From positions 1 to 64,000 of the forward strand of contig JAIOPV010000245.1 in assembly GCA_021413735.1 (NCBI GenBank): a stretch of DNA of 64,000 bases, given 5' to 3'. The translations under genes and the position numbers were made by a program. The stretch comes from Planctomycetota bacterium (GTDB lineage: Bacteria; Planctomycetota; Planctomycetia; Gemmatales; Gemmataceae). A model generated the notes under the pieces. That model was given only the letters and a program-made list of their open reading frames with translations. It did not search any database and had not been told where the DNA came from. Below are positions 18,406 to 26,205 of the stretch, piece after piece (positions within the stretch are counted from its first letter, which is position 1; each line of letters begins with the position of its first letter).

Positions 18406-19628
18406 GATCGGACTCCGTTTGGAATGGACAATGCGCGAATGAAGCCACCGCGGTCGTTCACCTGGTCGTACACGTGCCACGGCGTGTCTGCCATGGGCAT
18501 GCGCACGCGGCCGAGTTCGACCGCCATTGCTGCAGAAACAACCGGAAATACATGAACCGGTGTCGTTTGCCCGTGCGACGCTTTAATGCGGTCCAGAACG
18601 GTGCGGAGGGTCGCTCGGAACCGGCGGAGCTGTTCGCGGCTCTTGGTTAGGTCGTTGTGCGGTGTTGGAACTGTGATCTCCCAAATACTTACCGAGACGC
18701 CGAGCATGGCCTCGATCCGGTCGCGGGTGACCGTGGCGCTGAGTGCCAGAACCAGTGCCGGTGGCCCATCTGTCTTCGGAGGGGCGTTGACGATCAAATC
18801 CGGCGTGCTCGCGGTCGTCGGCCAACTCCAAGTCTGTGGTTCGCGCTGACGCTGGTACACATCCGCTGGCGTGATGTCACCCAGCAGCGTCCCGAGCAGC
18901 ACGAGAAGGGGCTGGGGCGCGAGCGCGAACACCGAAAGGTGCTCGATCTCACGGAGAGCCAATCGGTCCCGCACGCGGCGCTCGAAGTGGTTCCGAAGGT
19001 GGGCTGCTTCGGTAAGCCAGAACTCGTCGCTCCGGTCTTTCGTCGGGTTGTCGAGCGTGCCGAGGCTGATCGGCGTTGCGGAAGCCGGATACCGCGATGG
19101 GAACATTGCGGTGGCCGCGTCCATCGTCAACCGCGGGGAATTGTGGTCCCCGATGTTTGCGCCGTACAGCACGACGGCACTGCGGAGATCGGGATCGATG
19201 CCGGTCACCACTTCGATGCGGAGTTCGTGCCGCGCTTTCATCGCGTGCAACACCGGAATGGTGTAACGACCGCCAGCCGGAGCTCGGTCAATCTTCAGGT
19301 GGCAAATGGGGCACACGAGCAACAGGTTGTCGATCCCGTTGAGCTCGTCCGCGACGATACCAGCGTTCCCACGCGGGCCGCCGCTACTGAATGAATAGAT
19401 GTGTGCCCGCTCGGCGATGTTCACTACTTCTTGGGTCACCGGTGAACGCCAGAGCGGCTGGTTGCATCCCGCAAACTCGCACCGGCCACCAGCTTTTCCC
19501 CACAGCATCGCTGTCACGATGGGCGAGATGTAGCGAGTCACCTCGCTCGGCTCACCGGGACTGCCAGCAAGGGTTGTTGATTTGGATGCCTTTTGCGGCG
19601 TGTTTTTGGTCTTTGCCGGGCGGGCCAT
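18402..19628 (-). CDS. cap5: CBASS effector: HNH endonuclease fused to a SAVED sensor (Cap5)
   Basis: The 408-aa product from ATG 19628 has a Lys-rich N-terminus and an HNH nuclease domain. Zinc cysteines are GGRCEFAGCN (C50, C55) and LVCPICH (C106, C109); catalytic candidates are H76 (AERAH) and the N/H pair of DNLLLVCPICHLKID. The region from about 170 onward (LSVFALAPQPLLVLLGTLLG, VLALSATVTRDRIEAMLG, VHVFPVVSAAMAVELGR) fits a SAVED domain, which binds cyclic nucleotides. Known Cap5 proteins degrade DNA when their SAVED domain binds the CD-NTase product, killing the infected cell. A GAAGGA ribosome-binding site precedes the start, and a shared promoter-like element lies 43 bases upstream. 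Confidence 0.88.
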   Translation of the reverse strand: MARPAKTKNTPQKASKSTTLAGSPGEPSEVTRYISPIVTAMLWGKAGGRCEFAGCNQPLWRSPVTQEVVNIAERAHIYSFSSGGPRGNAGIVADELNGIDNLLLVCPICHLKIDRAPAGGRYTIPVLHAMKARHELRIEVVTGIDPDLRSAVVLYGANIGDHNSPRLTMDAATAMFPSRYPASATPISLGTLDNPTKDRSDEFWLTEAAHLRNHFERRVRDRLALREIEHLSVFALAPQPLLVLLGTLLGDITPADVYQRQREPQTWSWPTTASTPDLIVNAPPKTDGPPALVLALSATVTRDRIEAMLGVSVSIWEITVPTPHNDLTKSREQLRRFRATLRTVLDRIKASHGQTTPVHVFPVVSAAMAVELGRVRMPMADTPWHVYDQVNDRGGFIRALSIPNGVRS

Positions 19629-19671
19629 GCAGAATCCTTCAATTGAAGCTGATGCGTTTCGGAATGGTTTC

Positions 19672-19711
19672 GAAAGAGTAATCGCCCGGCGAGGAAGCAA
19701 CCGGTAACGTC
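19672..19711 (-). promoter_or_regulatory. Promoter-like element B (before cap5), twin of the element at 22177
   Basis: Read on the - strand: GACGTTACCGGT, then 14 non-conserved bases, then GCGATTACTCTTTC. The element at 22177-22216 has the identical first block (12/12), the same 14-base gap and 13/14 of the second block. It ends 43 bases before the cap5 ATG. Conserved ends with a fixed non-conserved spacer are the signature of -35/-10 recognition. Confidence 0.7.
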
Positions 19712-19821
19712 GCCCAAGATTATTCCCAGCATGCTGCCGGGCTTCGGCCCTGACCTGATCGGTCGGTATGGGAGCCGACACTCGCGAGTCGATCGTTCGG
19801 CTTCAGGCACTCTGCGAAGGA

Positions 19822-20268
19822 TCACCTCCACGGGGTTAAGAGCCAGCGGCGGAGTCGACCCCACCAACCCAGCACTTTCTCATCTCTCACGGCCGGGATC
19901 GATGTCGGTTGAGGTAGAACCGTTGCCCGAATATCGCTACTCGCCACGGTGATGCGGTCTTGCTGCCTCGCCGCGATTTGCGAGCTATTCCAGACCTCTG
20001 CTTCAAGGACTCGCCCGCGGTCGATAACGTAATGTGACCGGCACGGTAATGTCCAACTGCCTACTGACGGCCACACAGAAACGGTTTCGCCGTCGTACGT
20101 CATCTTCCAACCAGTTGGCGAGAAAGGGGTGACGACCTCCTCCCCGCACCCGCAGCAGCAACAGTGGCTGGCGGTGCCAAACTCCATTGACACGTAGAGG
20201 ACCCCAGGCTCGAGGGTTTCCGGAAAGTTACACACAAAGCAGTGTTGAAGGCGGTGGCAGTGGATCAC
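19822..20268 (-). CDS. DUF6527-family Cys-rich zinc-binding protein
   Basis: GTG 20268 overlaps the E1 stop as GTGA. The 148-aa product has HCFVCN (C10, C13), a remarkable HCCCCGCG run (H35-C41), and WTLPCRSHYVIDRG (C76, H79), which together would bind one or more zinc ions. The pattern matches the DUF6527 family, which occurs in operons with multi-ubiquitin-domain proteins and ThiF-type E1 enzymes. The C-terminus ends in a Trp/Arg-rich WWGRLRRWLLTPWR, possibly amphipathic. Its biochemical role is not known; a deconjugase, adaptor or E3-like role is possible. Confidence 0.65.
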   Translation of the reverse strand: MIHCHRLQHCFVCNFPETLEPGVLYVSMEFGTASHCCCCGCGEEVVTPFSPTGWKMTYDGETVSVWPSVGSWTLPCRSHYVIDRGRVLEAEVWNSSQIAARQQDRITVASSDIRATVLPQPTSIPAVRDEKVLGWWGRLRRWLLTPWR

Positions 20269-21440
20269 GCCTGGTCTCCGTTTTCGAGCTGGTTGCCGTC
20301 GGTCGTGTAGGTACAGTGGTGCTCTCGTTCGAGATCACGGTAGAATCCGCGAATCTTCTTCCACTTGATGACGGCCAGCACGGCGTTGAGCGCGTTGAGG
20401 TCTGCGACCTGGATGTTGGAGGAGTAGATGTCGTTCGCTCCGCCGCCCGCAAAAGGGATGCGGCCTTGGTGAACGTGGTCACGCTTTTCGGGCGTACTCG
20501 CCGTCACCCGCAGCATTCCACCGAGTGAACCGTCGACGAGATCCAAGCCCATGCCGGAGTCGATAAACGGGATCCTGAGGGCCTCGAATCTCCCGACGAT
20601 CGCACTCTTTGCCTCACCCGCATCGAGGCAGAGAAACGCGAATGTGGTCCCGTCGAGCAGGGGCAGATTGTCCGTTGTGAGTCGGGTCTTGTGCGAGATG
20701 ATCCCGCGGTGCATTTTCGAATAAATCCCCTTGAGGTAATCGACCTTGAGGGGAGCGTCCCGCAGTTCCACGATCGATGGGGCGCCAGGCGCGCGAAATG
20801 CGTTGTGCTGGAGAAACTCGTCCGCGTCGAACAGACGGATTTCTCGCACCGGTGCCTTGGCTACAAAGTCGAGCACGTACGAGCCGGTCCCCCCGAGCCC
20901 GATGATGCTCACAATCTCGTGACTCAGAAGTTCGCTTAGCGCACCGATCCCTGCCCTACCGGACGCGGTCTCTGTGTAGTTAAATACACCGTCATTTTCG
21001 TCTTCAGGCTCGCGGAACACACGGGGCGTGGCGTCAGGCTTCAGCACCGCGGCCGGACCTGCGAGGATGCCGGCGTAGGCCGTCATCTTCTCGTGGTAGT
21101 CCAGGTAGTCCCGACCTGGCTTGGTCGAGAAGTGGTACTTCGCGGTTAAGCCGTGACCGAGGTTGTAATCCCCCGCACCCTCGCCGATGCCCGTGATTCG
21201 CTTGCCGTCGGCGTTGCACGGAAAATCCCCGTTGAACCACACCTGGTGCGAGTCCGGGGGCCGGGTCGTGTCCCCGGCCAGGGTCAAGCTCGAAACCAGA
21301 GTGCCCGTGAGCACTTCACGCTTCTCGTTGACGTAGGGCACCTCGCGCATCACGAGGTGCGTGCCCCGGATCTGCACAAAGTAGCCCTCGTCACGAAGAC
21401 GCTTGAGGTCGGCGTTACGATTGAGTAGTGCGTGTGACAT
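20265..21440 (-). CDS. ThiF-family E1-like adenylyltransferase with N-terminal DUF6791-type domain
   Basis: The 391-aa product from ATG 21440 has an E1 adenylation domain from about 170: IIGLGGTGSYVLDFVA (nucleotide loop 181-189), IRLFDADEFLQHN (D205, D207), and the AFLCLDAGEAKS strand. This fold activates a ubiquitin-like C-terminus with ATP. The N-terminal ~160 residues contain PPDSHQVWFNGDFPCNADGK, with H65 and C75 arranged like an E2 active site. This part may therefore be E2-like, giving an E2-E1 fusion comparable to CBASS Cap2 (inference). The gene starts 26 bases inside the triple-Ubl gene, in another frame. Its substrate is presumably that Ubl. Confidence 0.75.
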   Translation of the reverse strand: MSHALLNRNADLKRLRDEGYFVQIRGTHLVMREVPYVNEKREVLTGTLVSSLTLAGDTTRPPDSHQVWFNGDFPCNADGKRITGIGEGAGDYNLGHGLTAKYHFSTKPGRDYLDYHEKMTAYAGILAGPAAVLKPDATPRVFREPEDENDGVFNYTETASGRAGIGALSELLSHEIVSIIGLGGTGSYVLDFVAKAPVREIRLFDADEFLQHNAFRAPGAPSIVELRDAPLKVDYLKGIYSKMHRGIISHKTRLTTDNLPLLDGTTFAFLCLDAGEAKSAIVGRFEALRIPFIDSGMGLDLVDGSLGGMLRVTASTPEKRDHVHQGRIPFAGGGANDIYSSNIQVADLNALNAVLAVIKWKKIRGFYRDLEREHHCTYTTDGNQLENGDQA

Positions 21441-22131
21441 TGAACACGGTCCCCTTCTTGACTTTGACGACGCCACCGGCGCCCAGCTCCCCCGCTGGAG
21501 GCTTCGAAGCGGCGTGGCGGAAAGACATGGAAAAGACAACGTTCGGCTCGTGAGGCCCAGGGAACGCCAACTGCACGATCTGCGAGAACGTCACCTCTGG
21601 TCCGGCGACGGTCTTCTGCCGTGCGTTCACGATGATTTCAAAGGTCGGCCGAGGGGCTGTGAAGAACCGTTCGACGCCCGGCTTCGTCAGGTCGATTAGC
21701 TCGCCCGGTTCGACGAGGCGGTCCTCACCCCCGCGTACCTCCAAGTACACGACCTGGTCGTCCGCAGCCTTTGCCAACGTGCGCAGAGTGGCACCGCTGA
21801 TCGCGGGCTTCCCCCACCGCAACTCGTGGTCGTTCAGAGTGAGCCGGAAGTCTCGGTCGGACCGGAAGGCGACGAAATGCTCGGTCCCCTTGGCTCGCAG
21901 GTCGAACGTTTCATCCAGGCGGATGTCTTCAAAGTCTCCGCTCGGCAGCACGGCGAAGAGGCTAAAGTCGTCGACCGGCGTGAGGCCGGCGGCAATGAGA
22001 ATTTGGCGGCCCAGGGGAACTGGGTCGGCAACCGTAACCGGGCGAAAGTTGAGGCTTTCGTCGCTCACGGAGATCCGGTGCAAAGACGCGGCACCGAGGC
22101 CTCCGGTAGTTGTCGCGATGATGTTGTTCAC
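21415..22131 (-). CDS. Multi-ubiquitin-domain protein (three tandem Ubl folds)
   Basis: GTG 22131 follows AAGGA. The 238-aa product divides into three beta-grasp-like units at about 24-92, 93-161 and 162-238. They share a strand-strand-helix-strand order, seen in GRQILIAAGL, GATLRTLAKAA and FSQIVQLAFPGP for the helices and in FSLFAVLPSG, QVVYLEVRGG and VVFSMSFRHA for the following strands. This is the multi-ubiquitin family encoded beside ThiF E1 genes in bacteria. The C-terminus is ...NVTRTTQS, with no terminal di-Gly and no hydrolase tail, so the mature conjugating end is unclear. It is preceded by a promoter-like element 45 bases upstream and overlaps the E1 gene. Confidence 0.75.
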   Translation of the reverse strand: MNNIIATTTGGLGAASLHRISVSDESLNFRPVTVADPVPLGRQILIAAGLTPVDDFSLFAVLPSGDFEDIRLDETFDLRAKGTEHFVAFRSDRDFRLTLNDHELRWGKPAISGATLRTLAKAADDQVVYLEVRGGEDRLVEPGELIDLTKPGVERFFTAPRPTFEIIVNARQKTVAGPEVTFSQIVQLAFPGPHEPNVVFSMSFRHAASKPPAGELGAGGVVKVKKGTVFNVTRTTQS

Positions 22132-22176
22132 GAGGATCGTCCTTTCAGTAAGTCCCAGGCGTTTCGCCGTGGGTCT

Positions 22177-22216
22177 GAAAGACTAATCGCTCGATCGGGA
22201 TGTGACCGGTAACGTC
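22177..22216 (-). promoter_or_regulatory. Promoter-like element A (before the multi-Ubl gene)
   Basis: On the - strand: GACGTTACCGGT, 14 variable bases, GCGATTAGTCTTTC, ending 45 bases before the GTG start at 22131. It overlaps the TGA stop of the upstream helicase gene (22215-22217). The same two blocks with the same gap recur at 19672-19711 before cap5. The blocks do not match the sigma-70 consensus, which suggests an alternative sigma factor; one is encoded at the head of this operon. Confidence 0.7.
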
Positions 22217-25200
22217 AGCCGAGATTTTTCTTCATCGGTCCGTCGGGTAACGGCCCGCAGATAAAAAAAGCCGGGCAGCGGGGACAGGTTCTGCTCTGAT
22301 TGAGTGGAAATCGACCGGCCTGGACGTCGGTCCCCATCTTGTCAATCGACTTGCGACGGTTGGCAAGGACGCGGGTTGTCATCGCGACCGGCGTGATTTC
22401 ACCGTCGCTCAGGTGAACCAATTCGACCGCGGAGTCCGAGGAGTGGGCGTGCGCCGCGATGAAGAACGCCGCGGTCGCAAGACTCTCGGAATCCTTGGAG
22501 CCCTTGTGCCCGGTGTCGACCCGGCGCATCGTGATCTTCCCGCCCGCATTTAAGACCTGATCGGGACGGATCACAATCTCGCCTCCGGGGACCGCTAGGC
22601 GGAGTAATGGCACTGGTTGGATTTCTGAACCCAGAGCGGTTTCGGAGTAAAAGCTCAGCAACTGGACGGCGATTCGCTTGTACTCTTTCTCATAGCCATG
22701 ATCCGTCGGGCCATGGTTTGCCCACAAGACGTCTAACGAAGCCGTCAACTCTGCGAGTGAGGGTTCTTTGCCCCCGATCCCGTCGATGACTTTCTGGACG
22801 GCCGCGTGTAACTGCATGAACGCGGTTTCGTTCCGACGGCCCCCCACATCAAGGATGTGGGTGTAGAGGAAGCGGCGAGGGCACCGCTCGTACAAGGCTA
22901 GTTGGTGGTCGGTGAAAGCGAACGGCCCGTCGAAGGTCAGCGGTACCGGCGAATCTTCAGGGCTCGCAGTGAGAGCCTTCATCGGTCGAACGCGGCGAAT
23001 GTCGATTCTGCCGTCCAAGCGATCGATGAATGGCGACCGAGGGTGATCCGCCCCGTTCGACTTTTGGGTAGAGGAATAGAGCGTCAGCCGGTCGCGTGCT
23101 CTTGATAGAGCCACGAAGAACAAACACTGCTGTTCCTCACTCAAAGCCTCTTTGACGGCGTCTACCGCCTTGCCAGTGGCCCCATCGATCAAGCCATCGG
23201 GGGGGATAATCGTTCCCGCGACAAGGGCATTCGGCGAGCGGGGGAGACTTGAGTTGGTCAAACCTGGAATGTGGACTGCACGGAACTCAAGCCCCTTACT
23301 CCCGTGCATCGTCATCAGCCGAACGGCATCAATTCCTTGTGCGGCTGCGGGGAGATGACGCAGGTCGCGTTCATCAGAAAACAAAACCAGCCGTCGAATC
23401 CTTGTGAGTAGTCGAGAGAGCGGGAACCCTTGGCCGCCGGCTTGACTCCGAACGAAATTCATGAACTGCCATATCGCAATACCGCGTGACCGCGTCCGAA
23501 TGTCTTCGGCCTCGGCGACAACTGCGGCAACCCGCGTGCGATCAAGCAACACCGTGCAAAGTACGGTCCAAGGGTTTGCATCCGGCGCAAACCCGGCAAG
23601 GAGCGCGGCGACGCTTTGAAGACCCACGAGACCCTTCTGAGAGAGTGGAGGGAGGGTCTTGAGTCTTTCTACCCACTTCATCGGTTCGCAATCGTCCGCT
23701 TTGAGACTCGATAGCACGATGGCGACGTCGGCGAGCGGAATGGCATGAGCCTTCTGCCCCCCGACACGCAGCAACCCCATTGCCCGGCGATCAACAAGGA
23801 GTGAGAGGAGCGAAAGGAAGTCTTTGATCTCGTCGCGTTCGAACAAACTCCCGAGGTAGAGCACCGGCACGTCAAGGCTCTCCAGCCCTTCGGTCATGCG
23901 TCCGAGCCGTTCGTTGCCGGCGCTCAAGATCGCTTGATCGCGGTACGCGTATCCCTTCTTGTGCAACTCCTCGATCGCCTCCGCAACCGCCGCGATTTCT
24001 TGGTCGGCGGTCTCGACCGCCTGGTACTCGGGCCGCTCCCCGCCCTTACCGCGGTTCGCACGCAATCCAATCTCGGTCCCGCGGACACTCGGGATCTCCT
24101 CGGCGAATGTGAGGTACGCGTCGATGATCTCCTCGACACTTCGGTAATTCACCGTCAGCCGGCCGCGCTTTGCCCCAGGGAAATCCTCACGGTCGAAGCG
24201 AGCCATGTTGAACGCGGAGGCCCCTCGAAACCGGTAGATCGACTGCTTCACGTCACCAACTGCCCAGAGATTGCGGCCTTCCCCGGCGATGCATTTCAAG
24301 AGGCGCACGCTGCTCCTGTTCACGTCCTGATACTCGTCGACTAGGATGTGCTCGTAGCGTGTGGCCAGGTACTCACGGACGTCCGCGTTCGTTTCACATA
24401 GCCGAACCGTCATCGCCACGAGGTCGCCGAAATCGACACGCCCTTTGGCCACCTTCATTTTCTCATAGGCGGCGAATACGGTTGCTACCTCAAGACTGCG
24501 TTCGGCGGCCTCACGCTCTTCGGGAGCCGTGGCAGACTCAAGCATCGCCTCCGCCAGGACGCGGTATCCTCCGGCATCGATGACTTCGTCTTGGGCACGT
24601 GAGATCGCATCGAGAATGCTCTTGATCGAAGCCGAAGGGTCCAGCAGGTTTTTGAAATGTTTAAGACCGAGTTTTGGGTATTCATCCTCCAGAAACCCAA
24701 TCGCATCAGTTCGTTCGAGGAGCTTCGGGTTGTGGGGTAGTTTGAGGTGGTCGTGAAAGCGGCGGATGATGTCCAGCCCGAAGCCGTGGAAAGTGCCGAC
24801 CCAGATGCTCGCTGCCGCCGCCCGGTGTTTTGAACCGATTCGCTCCGAAAGTTCGCCGGCGGCCTTGTTGGAGAAGGTCAAAATAAGGATCTTGCTCGGC
24901 TCGATTCCTTTGGTGAGGAGGTACTCGACCCGGCCCACCAGTGTCTGCGTCTTCCCTGTTCCTGGCCCGGCCTCGAGCAGATACGGTGTTCCCTCGTGTG
25001 TCGCCGCCTCTTGCTGGTCCGGTTTCAGAGGCTTGTTCTCAACTTCTTTGGATGCGGGGATCTCGATCGCGGGAAGAAGGAGTGCGTCGAGGAGTTGTTG
25101 GGAGACAACGGCGTGCGGTGCGCCGAGTCTCGACGCAATAGTTGCCGCGGTAGCCCCTTCCTCAAGGTGCAATTTTCGCACCCATGGTCTGGGCACCAAG

Positions 25201-25616
25201 AACTCTCGTGCGAACAGGTCCATCTGGACCTCACGCCGTTGACGCTGGCTGTAGTCGATGACGCGATCAACACCAACGGGAACCGCCTCCGACGCCCTGA
25301 GTGGGTCAACCTCCGAGGTCTTATCCGCCTCGTCTTGGCCATCGAATTCAACGTGTCCAATCTCGTGGGCGACCAGAAACGCGCTTGCGAAATCATCCCC
25401 CGTGTCCTCATGGATGATCAGGAGCGCGTCGGGGTCGTACACTGCACGGCCGCCGAAGAGTCGAACATCCCCCGCCGGAACCTTGGCGACATCGATCAGA
25501 CGTCTCGCTGCTTCGGCGCACGCGAACGCGTAAGGTTTCCACGGATCTCGCCCCGTCGCGACCGCTGCGGCGTGGAATCGCCCCGCACTCTGGCGACTGA
25601 TCTCAATTGAGTCCAT
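22215..25616 (-). CDS. ImmA/IrrE metalloprotease - UvrD/RecB-type helicase - Fe-S nuclease-like fusion
   Basis: The 1133-aa protein has three parts. Residues ~30-145 form an ImmA/IrrE-type zinc protease with HEIGH (84-88) and a downstream glutamate in LFAREFLVP (E138). From ~195 comes a superfamily 1 helicase: Walker A AGPGTGKT (216-223), TFSNKAAGEL, WVGTFHGFG, VDEYQD, GDVKQSIYRFRGA and VALSRARDRL. The C-terminus carries a Cys (YERCPRRF) plus CPRCPAFFIC (C1111, C1114, C1120), the four-Cys layout of AddB-type Fe-S nucleases. The usual nuclease D-x-K seems replaced (RRVDTGH), so cleavage may be lost. It overlaps the upstream gene by 14 bases. ImmA/IrrE proteases are known to cleave repressors in response to stress or DNA. 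Confidence 0.85.
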   Translation of the reverse strand: MDSIEISRQSAGRFHAAAVATGRDPWKPYAFACAEAARRLIDVAKVPAGDVRLFGGRAVYDPDALLIIHEDTGDDFASAFLVAHEIGHVEFDGQDEADKTSEVDPLRASEAVPVGVDRVIDYSQRQRREVQMDLFAREFLVPRPWVRKLHLEEGATAATIASRLGAPHAVVSQQLLDALLLPAIEIPASKEVENKPLKPDQQEAATHEGTPYLLEAGPGTGKTQTLVGRVEYLLTKGIEPSKILILTFSNKAAGELSERIGSKHRAAAASIWVGTFHGFGLDIIRRFHDHLKLPHNPKLLERTDAIGFLEDEYPKLGLKHFKNLLDPSASIKSILDAISRAQDEVIDAGGYRVLAEAMLESATAPEEREAAERSLEVATVFAAYEKMKVAKGRVDFGDLVAMTVRLCETNADVREYLATRYEHILVDEYQDVNRSSVRLLKCIAGEGRNLWAVGDVKQSIYRFRGASAFNMARFDREDFPGAKRGRLTVNYRSVEEIIDAYLTFAEEIPSVRGTEIGLRANRGKGGERPEYQAVETADQEIAAVAEAIEELHKKGYAYRDQAILSAGNERLGRMTEGLESLDVPVLYLGSLFERDEIKDFLSLLSLLVDRRAMGLLRVGGQKAHAIPLADVAIVLSSLKADDCEPMKWVERLKTLPPLSQKGLVGLQSVAALLAGFAPDANPWTVLCTVLLDRTRVAAVVAEAEDIRTRSRGIAIWQFMNFVRSQAGGQGFPLSRLLTRIRRLVLFSDERDLRHLPAAAQGIDAVRLMTMHGSKGLEFRAVHIPGLTNSSLPRSPNALVAGTIIPPDGLIDGATGKAVDAVKEALSEEQQCLFFVALSRARDRLTLYSSTQKSNGADHPRSPFIDRLDGRIDIRRVRPMKALTASPEDSPVPLTFDGPFAFTDHQLALYERCPRRFLYTHILDVGGRRNETAFMQLHAAVQKVIDGIGGKEPSLAELTASLDVLWANHGPTDHGYEKEYKRIAVQLLSFYSETALGSEIQPVPLLRLAVPGGEIVIRPDQVLNAGGKITMRRVDTGHKGSKDSESLATAAFFIAAHAHSSDSAVELVHLSDGEITPVAMTTRVLANRRKSIDKMGTDVQAGRFPLNQSRTCPRCPAFFICGPLPDGPMKKNLG

Positions 25617-26205
25617 CGGCGTTGCATTCCCGGAGAAGGAGTTGCCGTTGCTGTTCAGTCATTTCCGTGGCCTGAACAAGTTCACGAAACGATTTCTGGC
25701 CTTGGTGCGACGGTTTTACGTCCGATTTGAAGGCGAGCGCCGCCAGTCCCGGTTGCGCCTGTGCGAAATAGTCTCGTGCCGACTCGACAGATACCCCGGA
25801 CGCGTCGGCGAACCGTTTTGTAAATGGCTCTGGAATCGACGACGCCGTCACCAGCCCATCTCGGAACGCCGTGAGGAACACACGAGGGACATCCAATGCC
25901 GACGCCAGCTTCGCGAACGCGAGGCCCTTGAATTTCGCGAACGGATTCACTGCCTCGGTGCGTGGCTCTACTTGCGGTTTGCAACCAAAGAATTCAGACC
26001 ACGCTGTTTCGAGTTCCGGGTCCGCCACGGGATCACCGTCAGGGGACATCGGAACATTGGCGAGGCGGAGCTCGGACGACAGGTCGATCAATTCTTGGGC
26101 GAGTTCCGGGTACTGGCGGAGATAACGTTCAAGGGTGCTCCGGTCGTGTGTGGCCTCGACCGCGAACGCGTCAAGAATCGCCTCCGGATCGCGGAAGGTG
26201 CTCAT
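25603..26205 (-). CDS. Hypothetical protein, 200 aa, possible anti-sigma or repressor
   Basis: ATG 26205 overlaps the sigma factor stop as ATGA, and the 3' end overlaps the ImmA-helicase gene by 14 bases. The N-terminus (DRSTLERYLRQYPELAQELI) resembles the short segments before planctomycete kinase domains. The middle (KLASALDVPRVFLTAFRDGL and ADASGVSVESARDYFAQ) looks like the helical part of an XRE-type regulator. Lying between a sigma factor and an ImmA-type protease, it is a good candidate for a repressor or anti-sigma factor destroyed by that protease. This is inference from position; no family was identified. Confidence 0.6.
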   Translation of the reverse strand: MSTFRDPEAILDAFAVEATHDRSTLERYLRQYPELAQELIDLSSELRLANVPMSPDGDPVADPELETAWSEFFGCKPQVEPRTEAVNPFAKFKGLAFAKLASALDVPRVFLTAFRDGLVTASSIPEPFTKRFADASGVSVESARDYFAQAQPGLAALAFKSDVKPSHQGQKSFRELVQATEMTEQQRQLLLRECNADGLN

